Positions 18,427 through 27,793 are shown, counted from the first letter of the stretch. The stretch is 64,000 bases of DNA from Spirosoma luteum DSM 19990 (GCF_000374065.1 NZ_KB893245.1:310001-374000); one strand, 5' to 3'. Notes: generated by a model not told the origin, from the letters alone. A program made the numbers and translations.

Positions 18427-19026
18427 TTAGATCAAGGTTGCTTTTGCTGGTACTTTGTTTTCCTTAATAAAATTATCAACCAGCGTCTGCGCCTTTATCA
18501 ACGATTCGTTCAGGTCATCGTTCAATAGGACCACATCGAAACGATTCTGAAAACTCATCTCAAAGTGCACCTTAAATAAGCGTTTGGAGAGGCTTTCTTC
18601 CGTTTCGGAACCCCGGCCAATCAATCGTTCACGAAGCGTTTCTTCATTGGGTACCTTCACAAAAACGGCGAGGGCTTTATCGCCGTAAAATTCTTTCAGT
18701 TTCAGACCTCCCTGCACATCTACATCGAACAGAACATGTTTACCACTATCCCAAAGGCGCTGGATTTCTGATTTCAAGGTTCCATAGAACGCACCTGTGT
18801 ACACCTCTTCCCATTCAACAAATTCGCCCTCATCAATTTTTTGTTTGAAATCTTCGGGAGTCAGGAAGTAATAATCTTTCCCATTTTCTTCCGCACGGCC
18901 CCGTCGGTCGCGGGTGCAGGCTGAAATGGAAAAGCCGAGATTTGTATTCTCGGCTAGCAGATGTTTGACAATGGTAGTTTTTCCGGAACCCGAGGGAGCC
19001 GAAAAAATGATAAGTTTACCGTCCAC
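18427..19026 (-). CDS. gmk: Guanylate kinase
   Basis: Phosphorylates GMP to GDP. 199 aa with the P-loop APSGSGKTT at about 10-18, the GMP-binding [34 protein letters not shown], and [10 protein letters not shown]. The start codon is GTG at 19026: no in-frame ATG exists before the conserved [13 protein letters not shown]. It is transcribed ahead of nadD. Confidence 0.95.
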   Translation of the reverse strand: MDGKLIIFSAPSGSGKTTIVKHLLAENTNLGFSISACTRDRRGRAEENGKDYYFLTPEDFKQKIDEGEFVEWEEVYTGAFYGTLKSEIQRLWDSGKHVLFDVDVQGGLKLKEFYGDKALAVFVKVPNEETLRERLIGRGSETEESLSKRLFKVHFEMSFQNRFDVVLLNDDLNESLIKAQTLVDNFIKENKVPAKATLI

Positions 19027-19044
19027 AGTGGCGATGGTTATGTA

Positions 19045-19098
19045 AAAAAAAGTGGGGTAATTAAGGTTGCTGTCATAAGCTTCACCCTAATTACCCCA
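19045..19098 (-). terminator. Terminator of the sigma/anti-sigma unit
   Basis: A 14-bp stem with one mismatch (19053-19066 with 19085-19098) followed on the minus strand by a run of eight T. It directly follows the anti-sigma gene. Confidence 0.8.
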
Positions 19099-19113
19099 AT
19101 GCTTTGACTCGTA

Positions 19114-19404
19114 TTAGCTAAAACTCAGAATTCTGGATTTGATCGTTTCCACCAGTTGACCGGGGCAACACCTTTTCTCCATTCGTTTAGTCAACAGTTC
19201 CTTAACTTCCCGTTCAAGATTGTACATCTCGATGCAGGGTTGGCAGGATTCTAGGTTGGCTTTTACTTTAGCCAGTTGCTGGTCGGTAGCTTCTCCGTCC
19301 AAAATCAACTGAATCATCTTCAGGCAATCGGCCCGGTGATCGCATTTTTCTTTCATCTCTGGCTTAGTACTGGATGAAGCTGATGTTGGCAATGACGTTT
19401 GCAT
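19114..19404 (-). CDS. Putative zinc-binding anti-sigma factor, 96 aa
   Basis: Small Cys/His-rich cytoplasmic protein. Visible metal-ligand candidates are CDHRADC and, after a helix, ESCQPC, matching the H-x3-C-x2-C pattern of ZAS-type anti-sigma factors, plus a C-terminal CCPGQL. It lacks a membrane segment, so it would be a soluble redox-sensing type like RsrA. It sits 81 nt downstream of an ECF sigma gene on the same strand, the standard layout. ATG 19404 is used; an ATG at 19356 (MKEKCDH) is equally possible. Confidence 0.75.
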   Translation of the reverse strand: MQTSLPTSASSSTKPEMKEKCDHRADCLKMIQLILDGEATDQQLAKVKANLESCQPCIEMYNLEREVKELLTKRMEKRCCPGQLVETIKSRILSFS

Positions 19405-19485
19405 TGGAAAAATTTAATTTATTCCAAGAATAATAATACCATTAAGTTATGAGCAGAACCGATTTATACGTAGAAAAAGTTCGGT

Positions 19486-20166
19486 TTAGTCGCCATTTTC
19501 TTCTTTATAGCCCATTGACGATGCGTAATCGCGCAATTTTTCTTTCAACAGGTTACGAGCACGGTGCAAACGGGAACGGACAGTGCCAATTGGTATATCT
19601 AAAATCTTTGCCATCTCTTCGTATGTAAATCCTTCAATATCGCAAAGGATAATTACTGTCCGAAAATCAACTGGCAGTGAATTCAGTGCATTCGCTACTT
19701 CATCCCCAATTAAATCAGAAACAGACTCAGCCCGTAGGTCGACTGTATGTTCAGATTCCGCATCTTCAGAATTATAGGTGGTTTCAACATCCTGATAATC
19801 TACTTTTGCCGGTTCTTTACTTTTCTTCCGATAATCGTTGATGAAGCTGTTCTTCAGAATGCGGAACAGCCACGCTTTAGCGTTAGTTCCTTGCTCAAAT
19901 GACGAAATAAACCTGAAAGCTTTCAGATAGGTATCCTGAACAAGGTCATTGGCATCGTCCTCATCCATGGTTAGCCGAAAGGCAAAATTGTACATGGAGT
20001 CGATGTGGGGCATGAACTCCTTGTTGAATACCTGATACTTCTGCTCATCCGTATATCGGCGGGCAGGGGTTTCGGCCGGGGTCTGCTCAACAGCATCACC
20101 GTTAGGAAGCAATTGGTCGTCGTCGCGAGTTGGCGTATCTGACATAACTGGGTGTATGGTCGCCAT
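19486..20166 (-). CDS. ECF-type RNA polymerase sigma factor
   Basis: Sigma-70 family group 4 factor, about 226 aa. Region 2 contains YNFAFRLTMDEDDANDLVQDTYLKAF and AKAWLFRILKNSFIN; region 4 contains LPVDFRTVIILCDIEGFTYEEMAKILDIPIGTVRSRLHRAR with the helix-turn-helix. An acidic, Ser-rich linker (about residues 135-160) is longer than usual. Start choice is uncertain among 20208, 20166 and 20145; 20166 has an A/T-rich leader. It is followed by its likely anti-sigma factor, and the pair ends at a terminator. Confidence 0.88.
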   Translation of the reverse strand: MATIHPVMSDTPTRDDDQLLPNGDAVEQTPAETPARRYTDEQKYQVFNKEFMPHIDSMYNFAFRLTMDEDDANDLVQDTYLKAFRFISSFEQGTNAKAWLFRILKNSFINDYRKKSKEPAKVDYQDVETTYNSEDAESEHTVDLRAESVSDLIGDEVANALNSLPVDFRTVIILCDIEGFTYEEMAKILDIPIGTVRSRLHRARNLLKEKLRDYASSMGYKEENGD

Positions 20167-20349
20167 AAAAGTAAGGGTAAATTGCCGTTTAGTGTCGGCT
20201 ACTCTCAAGGAATTCGCTAATAAACCGCATCAAATTCCTGATTTGTAGTCTAACTCACTGCAAAAACCAAACCTTTGTTTAAAATTAAGGTTCAAAAATA
20301 AGTGTATATGACGATTTGGCATGAACGTTTACACACCCTCTCATGTTAA

Positions 20350-20390
20350 AGCCGACCTATCTACTACTATAAGCAGCAAATAGGTCGGCT
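20350..20390 (-). terminator. Hairpin downstream of the 20411-20908 gene
   Basis: An 11-bp perfect stem (20350-20360 with 20380-20390) with a 19-nt loop, followed on the minus strand by TTTAA. The T tail is weak. Confidence 0.5.
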
Positions 20391-20410
20391 CTACGCATCT
20401 TATTGGTTAA

Positions 20411-20908
20411 TTAAACCGTGGCCGATTTAAAATAACGTTTCAACCAGGAGTCGGAAGCCTGAACATGCCAGCCTGTCAAAAACTCTGACTTTGTTGCCAC
20501 CAGTGTATTTAGTAGGATTGAATCAGGGGTAATAATGCCTTCGGCAACAGCTGCTTTCAGCATTGGTAAGGCAAATGTCGAAACGGTTCCATCTGCCAGT
20601 CGGATGGCGGCTGAGCGGTCAAAAAAGTCAACGTTCAGCTGTTGCCCAATCTCCCGTAAGGACCGCATAGAGGCATCAATCGAACAACCGCTGGGCAGGT
20701 TATATCCCTCATCGACACCGATAATAACGAACCGATTGTCGATGACCTGCATGGATGCCAGTAGTGGCTGCCCATGCGCGGCCCACTGATTTAAGGCGGG
20801 TTGTAACGCTCCTTCTATCGTTTTTACGTCACCCGTTGTTAGCGGACGGTTTGCCTGGTATACCCAAACACGGGCCTGATCCGGCAGCTTATTAAAATCG
20901 ATGTACAT
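20411..20908 (-). CDS. Conserved Bacteroidota protein (often labelled ABC transporter ATPase), 165 aa
   Basis: It resembles a short Bacteroidota family that databases often call an ABC transporter ATPase, but no Walker A, Walker B or signature motif is visible, so that name is not supported. Conserved-looking features are LPDQARVWVYQANRPL at the N-terminus, SGCSIDASMRSLREIG in the middle, and the C-terminal NTLVATKSEFLTGW followed by ASDSWLKRYF. No signal or membrane segment. Function unknown. ATG 20908 gives the family N-terminus MYIDFNKLPD. Confidence 0.8.
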   Translation of the reverse strand: MYIDFNKLPDQARVWVYQANRPLTTGDVKTIEGALQPALNQWAAHGQPLLASMQVIDNRFVIIGVDEGYNLPSGCSIDASMRSLREIGQQLNVDFFDRSAAIRLADGTVSTFALPMLKAAVAEGIITPDSILLNTLVATKSEFLTGWHVQASDSWLKRYFKSATV

Positions 20909-20986
20909 GCTTACTCTAGGGTGTATAGTGGTAAGTGTAGAGCAGAATCATAAAGCAGTATTGTTCCTCTCCACGCTTCATTAACC

Positions 20987-21787
20987 TCATAACCCCTGTT
21001 TTTGGGCGATGAGTTCCGATATATCGTAGACACGCACCTTGTCCTCCTGATTCTTGTTTTTAACGCCATCAGACATCATTGTCATACAGAATGGGCAGGC
21101 TACTGCAATAGTGTCGGCACCGGTAGCGAGGGCTTCTTCCACCCGCTCCACGTTCACATCTTTGTTGCCCGGTTCCGGCTCTTTAAAATACTGACCACCC
21201 CCCGCGCCACAACACAGGCCATTAGCCCGAACGCGTTTCATCTCGACCAGATCGGCATCCAAAGCGGCCAGTACATGGCGGGGGGCTTCGTACACTTTGT
21301 TAGCCCGGCCCAGGTAACACGAATCGTGAAAGGTTATTTTTCTGCCTTTGAATGACTCCCCATCTTTTACCTTAATTCGGCCTTCGTCAATAAGGCCCTG
21401 CAAAAACTGGGAGTGGTGAATAACGTCGTATTTACCACCCAGATCGGGATATTCGTTTTTGAGCGTGTTGAAACAGTGCGGGCAGGCCGTCACAATCTTT
21501 TTAACATTGTACCCATTCAGCACCTGAATATTAGCCATCGCCTGCATCTGAAACAGAAACTCGTTTCCCGCCCGGCGGGCTGGGTCCCCCGTACAGGCTT
21601 CCTCTGGCCCCAGTACGGCAAACTTGATACCGACGTGATTCAAAATTCTGACAAAGGCAATGGTTACCCGCTTATAGCGGTCATCAAACGACCCGGCGCA
21701 GCCAACCCAGAACAAAACTTCTGGCTCCTCGTTGGCTGCGGCCAAATCGGCCATGGTGGGTACAGTGTATGTTTTTTCAGTGGTCAT
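20987..21787 (-). CDS. Fe-S-binding CCG-domain protein (heterodisulfide reductase subunit B-like)
   Basis: 266 aa with two cysteine-rich CCG-type domains: ACTGDPARRAGNE plus TACPHCFNTLKNEY, and HDSCYLGRANKVYEAPR plus NGLCCGAGGGQYF and ACPFCMTMMSDG. In HdrB, GlpC and LutA relatives such domains bind non-cubane [4Fe-4S] clusters. It lies directly downstream of a membrane Fe-S gene with which it probably forms one complex moving electrons between quinone and an unknown substrate. ATG 21787 follows a long A-rich leader typical of Bacteroidota starts; an ATG at 21847 is the alternative. Confidence 0.85.
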   Translation of the reverse strand: MTTEKTYTVPTMADLAAANEEPEVLFWVGCAGSFDDRYKRVTIAFVRILNHVGIKFAVLGPEEACTGDPARRAGNEFLFQMQAMANIQVLNGYNVKKIVTACPHCFNTLKNEYPDLGGKYDVIHHSQFLQGLIDEGRIKVKDGESFKGRKITFHDSCYLGRANKVYEAPRHVLAALDADLVEMKRVRANGLCCGAGGGQYFKEPEPGNKDVNVERVEEALATGADTIAVACPFCMTMMSDGVKNKNQEDKVRVYDISELIAQKQGL

Positions 21788-21849
21788 TTTTTCTGTTTGT
21801 TGTTTATTAATTGCTGTTCGTAGTTGGCTTCCGTTGAAAAACTTCATAC

Positions 21850-23241
21850 TTACTTAACTTCATTTACCTGGTCTGCCCAGTTGAACCGGTCGCTGGGAGA
21901 AAATTTCCAGGGGGCCATGTTATTCTCGATGTTGCTGAACATGGCGTTCCAGGAGGCTGGTGCCTGCGACTCTTCCATAACCCGATACCGGCGCAACTGG
22001 AGAATAATATCCAGCGGATTGATGTTGATAGGGCAGGCATTGATACAGGCCTGGCAGGTTGTGCAGGCGTTTATTTCCTCAACGGTAATATAATCTCCAA
22101 GTAATGATTTATCGTCTTTGTAATCGTCCCCGTTTGCTTGCCAGCCGCGCCGGATATCTTCAAGCCGGTCCCGGGTATCCATCATGATTTTCCGGGGAGA
22201 TAGTTTTTTGCCGGTAATATTCGCCGGACAGGCCGAGGTGCAACGCCCACATTCCGTGCAACTGTAGGCGTTCATCAGGTTTATCCATTTCAGGTCGTAC
22301 ACATCTTTCGCTCCAAAGCGACCAATTTCTGCCGGTGAATCTGCTCCCGGTTGCTCCCCGTTATCATTCGCCTGTGACCCATCGGCGTTCGTTGAGAGCG
22401 GTATGCCCAGAGCTAGTTGTACCTCTTTCGTGATTTCGGGCATATTCTGCATCTCACCTTTCGGCTGAAGGTCGGAGAAGTAAACGTTGGGAAAACCCAG
22501 TGCAATGTGCAGGTGCTTGGAATACGTTACATAGATGGCAAAGGCGAGAATGCCCAAAATATGGAGCCACCAGGCCGTACGTTCGTAAGCTATCAACCCT
22601 GTGTCGCTGAAACTGGTGAACAACGGCTTCAAATACTGACTGATTAAAAAGTCTGGTACAATCCCGCGTAACTCGCCGTAATGCCCAACACCCCGGTCCC
22701 GCAAAACGCTATCGGACGCATTCCAGGTCAGGAAAGCAATCATCAGCAGGATTTCGGCGATAAGAATGATGGCGGCATCCTTACGGGGCCATTCCGTCAT
22801 TTCGCGGTGGCGTTCCTGTTGAAAACGAGCGACTCGTGCTACAAAGCGCCGGCAAAGGAATACGATGCATACGATCAGCACACCAAATGCCAGTAGTTCA
22901 AAAACATCAATCAAAATAGAATAAACGGGCGTTATGTAAGGGGCGAACAAGCGATGAGTGCCCAGCACGCCATCGAGTATAATCTCCAGAATTTCGATAT
23001 TGATGATTATGAACCCGGCATAGATAACAAAGTGCATCAGGCCAACCAGCAGATTGGTGAACATCTTCTTCTGCCCGAACGCTACCAATAACATCGTCTT
23101 CAACCGCTCATCGGCATGGTCGTATCGATTTTCTGGTCGCCCAAGTTTGATGGCGCGGGAAATAAGCCGGACGCGTTTGCTAATGTACCAAGCTACGGCA
23201 GTTAAGGCCGCGACGAATAAAATCTGCTGAATTATTTCCAT
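21850..23241 (-). CDS. Membrane (Fe-S)-binding protein with 4Fe-4S dicluster domain
   Basis: 463 aa. The first 265 or so residues hold several membrane helices in a nitrate-reductase-gamma/HdrE-like arrangement (for example LLVGLMHFVIYAGFIIINIE and ILIAEILLMIAFLTW). The C-terminal part has two ferredoxin-type Cys motifs, CTECGRCTSACP and CTTCQACINACP, each C-x2-C-x2-C-x3-C. Together with the CCG protein immediately downstream this is an HdrC/E-B-like unit expected to exchange electrons with menaquinone; the partner is unknown. ATG 23241 is the natural start. Confidence 0.85.
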   Translation of the reverse strand: MEIIQQILFVAALTAVAWYISKRVRLISRAIKLGRPENRYDHADERLKTMLLVAFGQKKMFTNLLVGLMHFVIYAGFIIINIEILEIILDGVLGTHRLFAPYITPVYSILIDVFELLAFGVLIVCIVFLCRRFVARVARFQQERHREMTEWPRKDAAIILIAEILLMIAFLTWNASDSVLRDRGVGHYGELRGIVPDFLISQYLKPLFTSFSDTGLIAYERTAWWLHILGILAFAIYVTYSKHLHIALGFPNVYFSDLQPKGEMQNMPEITKEVQLALGIPLSTNADGSQANDNGEQPGADSPAEIGRFGAKDVYDLKWINLMNAYSCTECGRCTSACPANITGKKLSPRKIMMDTRDRLEDIRRGWQANGDDYKDDKSLLGDYITVEEINACTTCQACINACPININPLDIILQLRRYRVMEESQAPASWNAMFSNIENNMAPWKFSPSDRFNWADQVNEVK

Positions 23242-23385
23242 TCATTTGATAAGCTTGTTTCGGCTGATAATCAACAAAATGAGTCAGTCGAAAGGACGTT
23301 ATTAAAAAATATTCTGGTCTCTTTGTTGCAGGAAGACGAAAACGCCTTACTTTTGCACCCACGTTTTAAACGGTAATGCCGTTGA

Positions 23386-23458
23386 GGTGATGTAGCTCAG
23401 TTGGTAGAGCAAAGGACTGAAAATCCTTGTGTCGGCGGTTCGATTCCGTCCATCACCA
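23386..23458 (+). tRNA. tRNA-Phe (anticodon GAA)
   Basis: A complete cloverleaf can be drawn: acceptor 23386-23392 with 23451-23457, D arm with GCTC/GAGC, anticodon stem AAGGA/TCCTT at 23412-23416 and 23424-23428, loop CTGAAAA with anticodon GAA at 23419-23421, variable GTGTC, and T arm GGCGG/CCGTC with TTCGATT. The discriminator is A23458. The 3' CCA is not encoded. Confidence 0.95.
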
Positions 23459-23470
23459 CCTCAGAAACCA

Positions 23471-23504
23471 GGGAGTTGCGATTGAAAATCGTGACTCCCT
23501 TTTT
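23471..23504 (+). terminator. Terminator of tRNA-Phe
   Basis: A 13-bp stem with G-U pairs (23471-23483 with about 23487-23499) closed by GAA and followed by a T run, 12 nt past the tRNA end. Confidence 0.8.
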
Positions 23505-23822
23505 GTTTACGACAATACGTGTCTTTTTATTCATCTTCGTAGTCTGGTGCGCAACGACGCTTAAGATTGGCTGAAACACGATTAGTCGTTTTACCATTCA
23601 TTTCCTCTCCAACCACGCTGCGACAAGGCAGACTAGTGTAATAGAACGCATTCACCTGCGAATATAAGCACTTTTCTGTTATTATTATGCATGCATACTA
23701 TAGCTGTTTTTACCGCTTTGTAGCGTGGTATCCCGGATATTTTTGATGGACAAATACTGTGTCAGAATCCGTTACCCATGATTTTGCGGCAAGGCTGTAC
23801 CAGGGTATCATCAGGAAGAAAA
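23505..23822. other. Intergenic region after tRNA-Phe
   Basis: About 320 nt with no convincing gene. The only thing noted is a 24-codon reading frame on the minus strand (23527-23601), listed separately. Confidence 0.5.
23527..23601 (-). CDS. Possible 24-aa basic mini-protein
   Basis: ATG at 23601 preceded by a purine-rich GGAGAGGAA, encoding a short peptide with a basic core (NLKRRCAP) and an acidic tail (DYEDE) before TAA. It stands alone between tRNA-Phe and the cytochrome gene. Length and isolation make chance likely. Confidence 0.2.
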   Translation of the reverse strand: MNGKTTNRVSANLKRRCAPDYEDE

Positions 23823-23853
23823 AGACGGGATAGCTCATCGAACTATCCCGTCT
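23823..23853 (-). terminator. Terminator of the cytochrome/DUF1080 unit
   Basis: An 11-bp perfect stem (23823-23833 with 23843-23853), followed on the minus strand by a T-rich tail. It lies 23 nt past the stop of the 23876-25876 gene. Confidence 0.8.
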
Positions 23854-23875
23854 GTACAACATCCCGGGGTTTCCG

Positions 23876-25876
23876 TTACGGCTTGGGGGCGCCGGTAGCG
23901 TTACTCCCGTTGGCCGGTGCCAATGAATTGATCCAGGCTGCAATCTTTAGTGCATCAGCCTTAGGGACCTGCGGCATGGGAGGCATTTCGGTGGCGTATT
24001 CGGGCCAGTTTTGCGGTTGCGGATTGTAGATCAGCTTCACAATCTGTTCGTTCGTATATTTCCGCTTGGCCACATCCGCAAAGGCCGGCCCAACCTGCCG
24101 TTTGTTGGCCTGATGGCAGGCCGAACAGGTATGCCGGGTCAGCAGGCCTTTTACCTGTTCGTAAGTGGGAGCTTTTGCCATCGTAACAGCCTGACCTTCT
24201 ACCAACTTTGGTTTTCCTCCTTTAGTAGAAGGGCCCCCAGTGGGCTTTGTGGTAGTTTTCCGGCTGGGCTCAGCTACTACGGGTGTCGTGGCTGAATTCC
24301 GGGTGCTCACATCCGTCATGGCTAATTTCTCACCCTCGGGAATATTGTTGAGCGTATAATAAGCGATTGGATGGACTAGTGAATAAGAGCCTTCTGTGCT
24401 CCGCAGGCCATCGAGTGTAAGTTGATGGATATAGTACTTGCGTAAGTCACCAACGATGAGCCGGGCTTTCATGCCATCAGCGGAGATCTTAACACCTTTG
24501 ATAGGTAACGCTTCCTTGTTGACGGGTGGACTGCCGTATACGGAGTGGTACTTGTACAGAAAGCTCTCCACCCGGTAGGAAGCCAGATCTTCGGCTGATT
24601 TTCGATCAACGGGTTTAGTAAATTCTACGTCGAAGCCATCGGGCATGGCTTTCACCGTGCGTATCTCGAAGGGAATAGCCCCGTTCCACGCCAGTCGCTG
24701 CAAGCCTTCATTAGCTTCGCCTGCCGAGCCCCAGCCCCGGTTAGTTTCGCCCACAAACAGCGAGCCGTCCTGTGCAAACGCCATCCGCAGTACCCCGGAT
24801 TTAAACCCATTTCGAAACTCGACGGCACCGCCCTGGTACTCGCCGTTTACCTTCTCCATGAACAACCGCGATAGTTTGCTCATGCCCTGGTCGCCCACGA
24901 GCAGTTGCCCGGCAAAGGGGCCAAAGGCCCCTTGTGGAATCTCGACAATTTCGGAGTTGGAGATACCCAGAATACCGTGCGGCAACCAAACAGCGGGCGT
25001 TTGAATATCCACACCCGGAAACTTGTCTTTCAGCGAGTACAGGAGTGTAGGGGATTCGTTCACTACGTTTTCGGGCTTAATGGCCCGTCCGTTCTCATCC
25101 CGCCGACGGCGTTCATCAATTTTAGCATTAAACTGCTCGGCAGTTAATTTTACCGGCGAATTGGTCATGCCACTCCACCGCAAACCAGCCGGGTGCCCAA
25201 CAAAAGCCCCCTTTCTGATGTGAACAATACCGCCGGAACCCATCCAGTCGCCCTGGTTGTCGGCGTAGAACAGTTCGCCGTCGAAGATGCCCAGTCCGGC
25301 GGGTGAGCGCATGCCCGTGGCCCAGGGCTGCATGGTTCCATTGTCGCTGATTTTCATGGTCCATCCCCGCCAGGGAACGCGGCTTTCGCCCCGCCACCAT
25401 TCTTCGTCGCCAAAAGCCACGTTGCCCGTCACGAAGAACTGCCCGTCGGGCGCAATTTTAGGCCCAAAACTGTACTCGTGGTAATGCCCCGACAGTGGCC
25501 AGGCAAACACAGTTTCAAATACATCGGCTTTGCCATCGCTGTTGCTATCGACCAGTTTGGTCAACTCACCCCGTTGCGCGCAGTAGAGAGCACCGTCTTT
25601 ATAAGCCAGGCCCAGCACCTCGTGCAGACCCGACGCGAATTTGCGGAAGTAAGGCCGTGGGCTGGTGGGGTTTTCTACAATCCAGATATCTCCCCGGCGC
25701 GTGGCTACTCCCAGATTACCGTTGGGCAGTACCGTTAGCCCGCCCACTTCGAGCAGGGTGCCCTCGGGGGCGGTAACTTTCATAATCTTGAAGAAATCCT
25801 CTTCTTTCGGCGATTCCTGCGCCATACCAGCGGTCAGGCTGGTCAGAGTAATGAGGGTAATCAGTATCTTTTTCAT
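23876..25876 (-). CDS. Exported beta-propeller protein with C-terminal cytochrome c domain
   Basis: 666 aa. The signal peptide ends GMAQES. Residues about 25-400 form a glucose/sorbosone-dehydrogenase-like propeller (VGGLTVLPNGNLGVATRRGDIW, LLVGDQGMSKLSRL), then a region of unknown fold, a Lys/Pro/Thr-rich linker at about 535-570, and a monoheme domain with HTCSACHQ and a likely axial Met in EMPPMPQV. It is probably a periplasmic protein that takes electrons from, or signals, sugar oxidation. Its ATG directly follows the stop of the upstream DUF1080-PA14 gene (TAAATG), so the two are translationally coupled. Confidence 0.85.
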   Translation of the reverse strand: MKKILITLITLTSLTAGMAQESPKEEDFFKIMKVTAPEGTLLEVGGLTVLPNGNLGVATRRGDIWIVENPTSPRPYFRKFASGLHEVLGLAYKDGALYCAQRGELTKLVDSNSDGKADVFETVFAWPLSGHYHEYSFGPKIAPDGQFFVTGNVAFGDEEWWRGESRVPWRGWTMKISDNGTMQPWATGMRSPAGLGIFDGELFYADNQGDWMGSGGIVHIRKGAFVGHPAGLRWSGMTNSPVKLTAEQFNAKIDERRRRDENGRAIKPENVVNESPTLLYSLKDKFPGVDIQTPAVWLPHGILGISNSEIVEIPQGAFGPFAGQLLVGDQGMSKLSRLFMEKVNGEYQGGAVEFRNGFKSGVLRMAFAQDGSLFVGETNRGWGSAGEANEGLQRLAWNGAIPFEIRTVKAMPDGFDVEFTKPVDRKSAEDLASYRVESFLYKYHSVYGSPPVNKEALPIKGVKISADGMKARLIVGDLRKYYIHQLTLDGLRSTEGSYSLVHPIAYYTLNNIPEGEKLAMTDVSTRNSATTPVVAEPSRKTTTKPTGGPSTKGGKPKLVEGQAVTMAKAPTYEQVKGLLTRHTCSACHQANKRQVGPAFADVAKRKYTNEQIVKLIYNPQPQNWPEYATEMPPMPQVPKADALKIAAWINSLAPANGSNATGAPKP

Positions 25877-27793
25877 TTAAAACAAGATTGAGTAAATAAC
25901 TTTTCCTTTCACGGGCACAATTAACTCTTGCCGTCCGTTGCTCTCCCGAATGGTGGGTTTGGCCCCGCCCAAATCGTCGAGCCGGACGTATGCCTGCTCA
26001 TCAACGAGGTACATTCCGTTTTCCAGCGGGGTGATGCTGTTGCCGCTGATGAGCCGGGCGTAGGTATCGCTGGCCGGGTTCGTAATGATCACCTCGCGCC
26101 GGATTCCCTGCCCATTGTCCAGCACCCGAATTTTGTCGTCAACGGAGGCTCCATAACTTTGGTAGCGAAACGTGGGTCGGTCGCTTTCATCCAGCACGTA
26201 CCCTTTTGGTCGATAGGCAGAGCCGGTCGTATCGGCAGGCCAGTTGGCCTGGGGAGCGGGTAACCGGCTCAAAAACAAGACTGGAGTGCCCATCCGCTGC
26301 ACCATGCCCATCGGTCGCGAAGAGCCGTCGCCCCGGTCGTGCCACATCGGCGTAGCATCCAGGAAATTACCCCGCCAAACCTGCACCAGTGCGCCTTTGT
26401 CCAGGTCGTACGTGTAATGAACCTGCTCCGGAGTACCGACCGAGATGGCATGGGTTACACGAAGTCTGCGGCCCTGCTGCCCCGGCATGGACGTGCCCGG
26501 TGTAGATTCGCCCGGTATATCCATAAAACTCCGGAGAAGGGTGTTCGTCTGTGCCTCTACAATAATAGGGTCCACCTCCCTTCCGTTTCCACCAACTCCT
26601 TCGCTTACGGCAAACTCACGAACGCCCGGCCCAGCCACGGTGAGACCTACCGCAGGCTGCTCCCAATCGACAAATTTGCTGTAGAACAGTTCAAAGGGCA
26701 GATCGCCCCTGGGTAGGGTAACCTTGCCGCTATTGTTCCTGCCAGCCGGTGCAACTACCGTCTGGTTGTTGATTTTTAGCATACCTCCCCCCCCCGGAAC
26801 ACCCAGGTTAAAGCGGTATTCGCCGGGCTCGGCCACGCGCATTGTGCCGGTATAGCGAATAAGAAATTCGTTGGGAATTCGGTTTACCGACGCCGATAAT
26901 ACTTTAGTAGCTCCTTCGGCTTCCGGTGCTTTTCCCCCGATTACATAATCAGACTCCTTCTCATACTTTCCTTTATACACCGCATAACTCAGGTTAAGTA
27001 GTTCGGGGCGGGGTTTATCATACAGCACGTAGCGAATGTTGCGGAAGGCCACTGCGCCATGGTCACCCTGGAACATGAGTGGGCCGGTTGCTTTCTCGTC
27101 CTCAAAAGCCGTTGAGCGGGTAGGGCCAGTGAGTTCGACATTATCCTGAACCAGTACGCCGTTCAGTTCCACCCGTATAATACGGGCGTTTTCGGTTTTT
27201 TGCGCACTGTTGGCACTAAAACGAGGAGCCTGAAAGGAGATCTTTAGGTGTTGCCACAAACCGGGTGCCCGGCTGGCGTTCTGACGGGCTGGATGGCCCT
27301 CGTAGCCTTTCTGGCCATCGGCCCTTTTCTCATCCCAACGCTCGTAAATAGACCCGTTGTCTACAGTTTTGGGTCGGCGAACGTCCCAACTGTCAAATAA
27401 CTGCACCTCGTACCGCCCCTGTAAGTAAACACCCGAGTTCGATTGGGGAGCCATCATGAAATCCAGCTCCAGATCAATATCGCCGTGCTGAACGTTTGTC
27501 AGCAGGTTATACTTCTGACCGAAGCTGGCATCGGCTGGTATATTGGCCAGTACACCCGTTCCTTTTTCGGTCGTCAGGGTATTGGCTTTGTTGAGGTCGG
27601 CACGAACGCTTTTCACAATACGCCAGTTTGGCGAAGGAGAAATAAAGGCATTCAGGTCGTTAAGTGGAATAGCTGTACCAGGCGCTGGCGCGGGTTGGGC
27701 CAGGCTCAGGAATGGCCCGGCCAATCCAAAACCAACAGCCCCGCTAACAGCCAGTAACCTACGGAAACAAGCCGAAATAATAGTGGTTATCAT
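25877..27793 (-). CDS. DUF1080 (3-keto-disaccharide hydrolase family) protein with PA14-like domain
   Basis: 638 aa. The signal peptide ends LSLAQPAP. A DUF1080 / 3keto-disac_hyd concanavalin-like domain spans about residues 40-260 (NSGVYLQGRYEVQLFDSWD, APGLWQHLKISFQAPRF, VAFRNIRYVLYD). A PA14-like segment follows at about 310-395 (RYTGTMRVAEPGEYRFNLG), then a C-terminal domain of unknown function. Characterised relatives cleave 3-keto-glycosides in the periplasm. A C9 run at 26787-26795 encodes a Gly stretch. It is the first gene of a two-gene unit with the cytochrome c protein. Confidence 0.85.
   Translation of the reverse strand: MITTIISACFRRLLAVSGAVGFGLAGPFLSLAQPAPAPGTAIPLNDLNAFISPSPNWRIVKSVRADLNKANTLTTEKGTGVLANIPADASFGQKYNLLTNVQHGDIDLELDFMMAPQSNSGVYLQGRYEVQLFDSWDVRRPKTVDNGSIYERWDEKRADGQKGYEGHPARQNASRAPGLWQHLKISFQAPRFSANSAQKTENARIIRVELNGVLVQDNVELTGPTRSTAFEDEKATGPLMFQGDHGAVAFRNIRYVLYDKPRPELLNLSYAVYKGKYEKESDYVIGGKAPEAEGATKVLSASVNRIPNEFLIRYTGTMRVAEPGEYRFNLGVPGGGGMLKINNQTVVAPAGRNNSGKVTLPRGDLPFELFYSKFVDWEQPAVGLTVAGPGVREFAVSEGVGGNGREVDPIIVEAQTNTLLRSFMDIPGESTPGTSMPGQQGRRLRVTHAISVGTPEQVHYTYDLDKGALVQVWRGNFLDATPMWHDRGDGSSRPMGMVQRMGTPVLFLSRLPAPQANWPADTTGSAYRPKGYVLDESDRPTFRYQSYGASVDDKIRVLDNGQGIRREVIITNPASDTYARLISGNSITPLENGMYLVDEQAYVRLDDLGGAKPTIRESNGRQELIVPVKGKVIYSILF

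Noticed and set aside
20411..20908. Naming this gene an ABC transporter ATPase
   Set aside because: The label is common for this family, but no Walker A, Walker B or LSGGQ motif is present.
23397..23597. Minus-strand 66-codon frame across the tRNA
   Set aside because: Its C-terminal part is simply the antisense of tRNA-Phe, a classic false gene.
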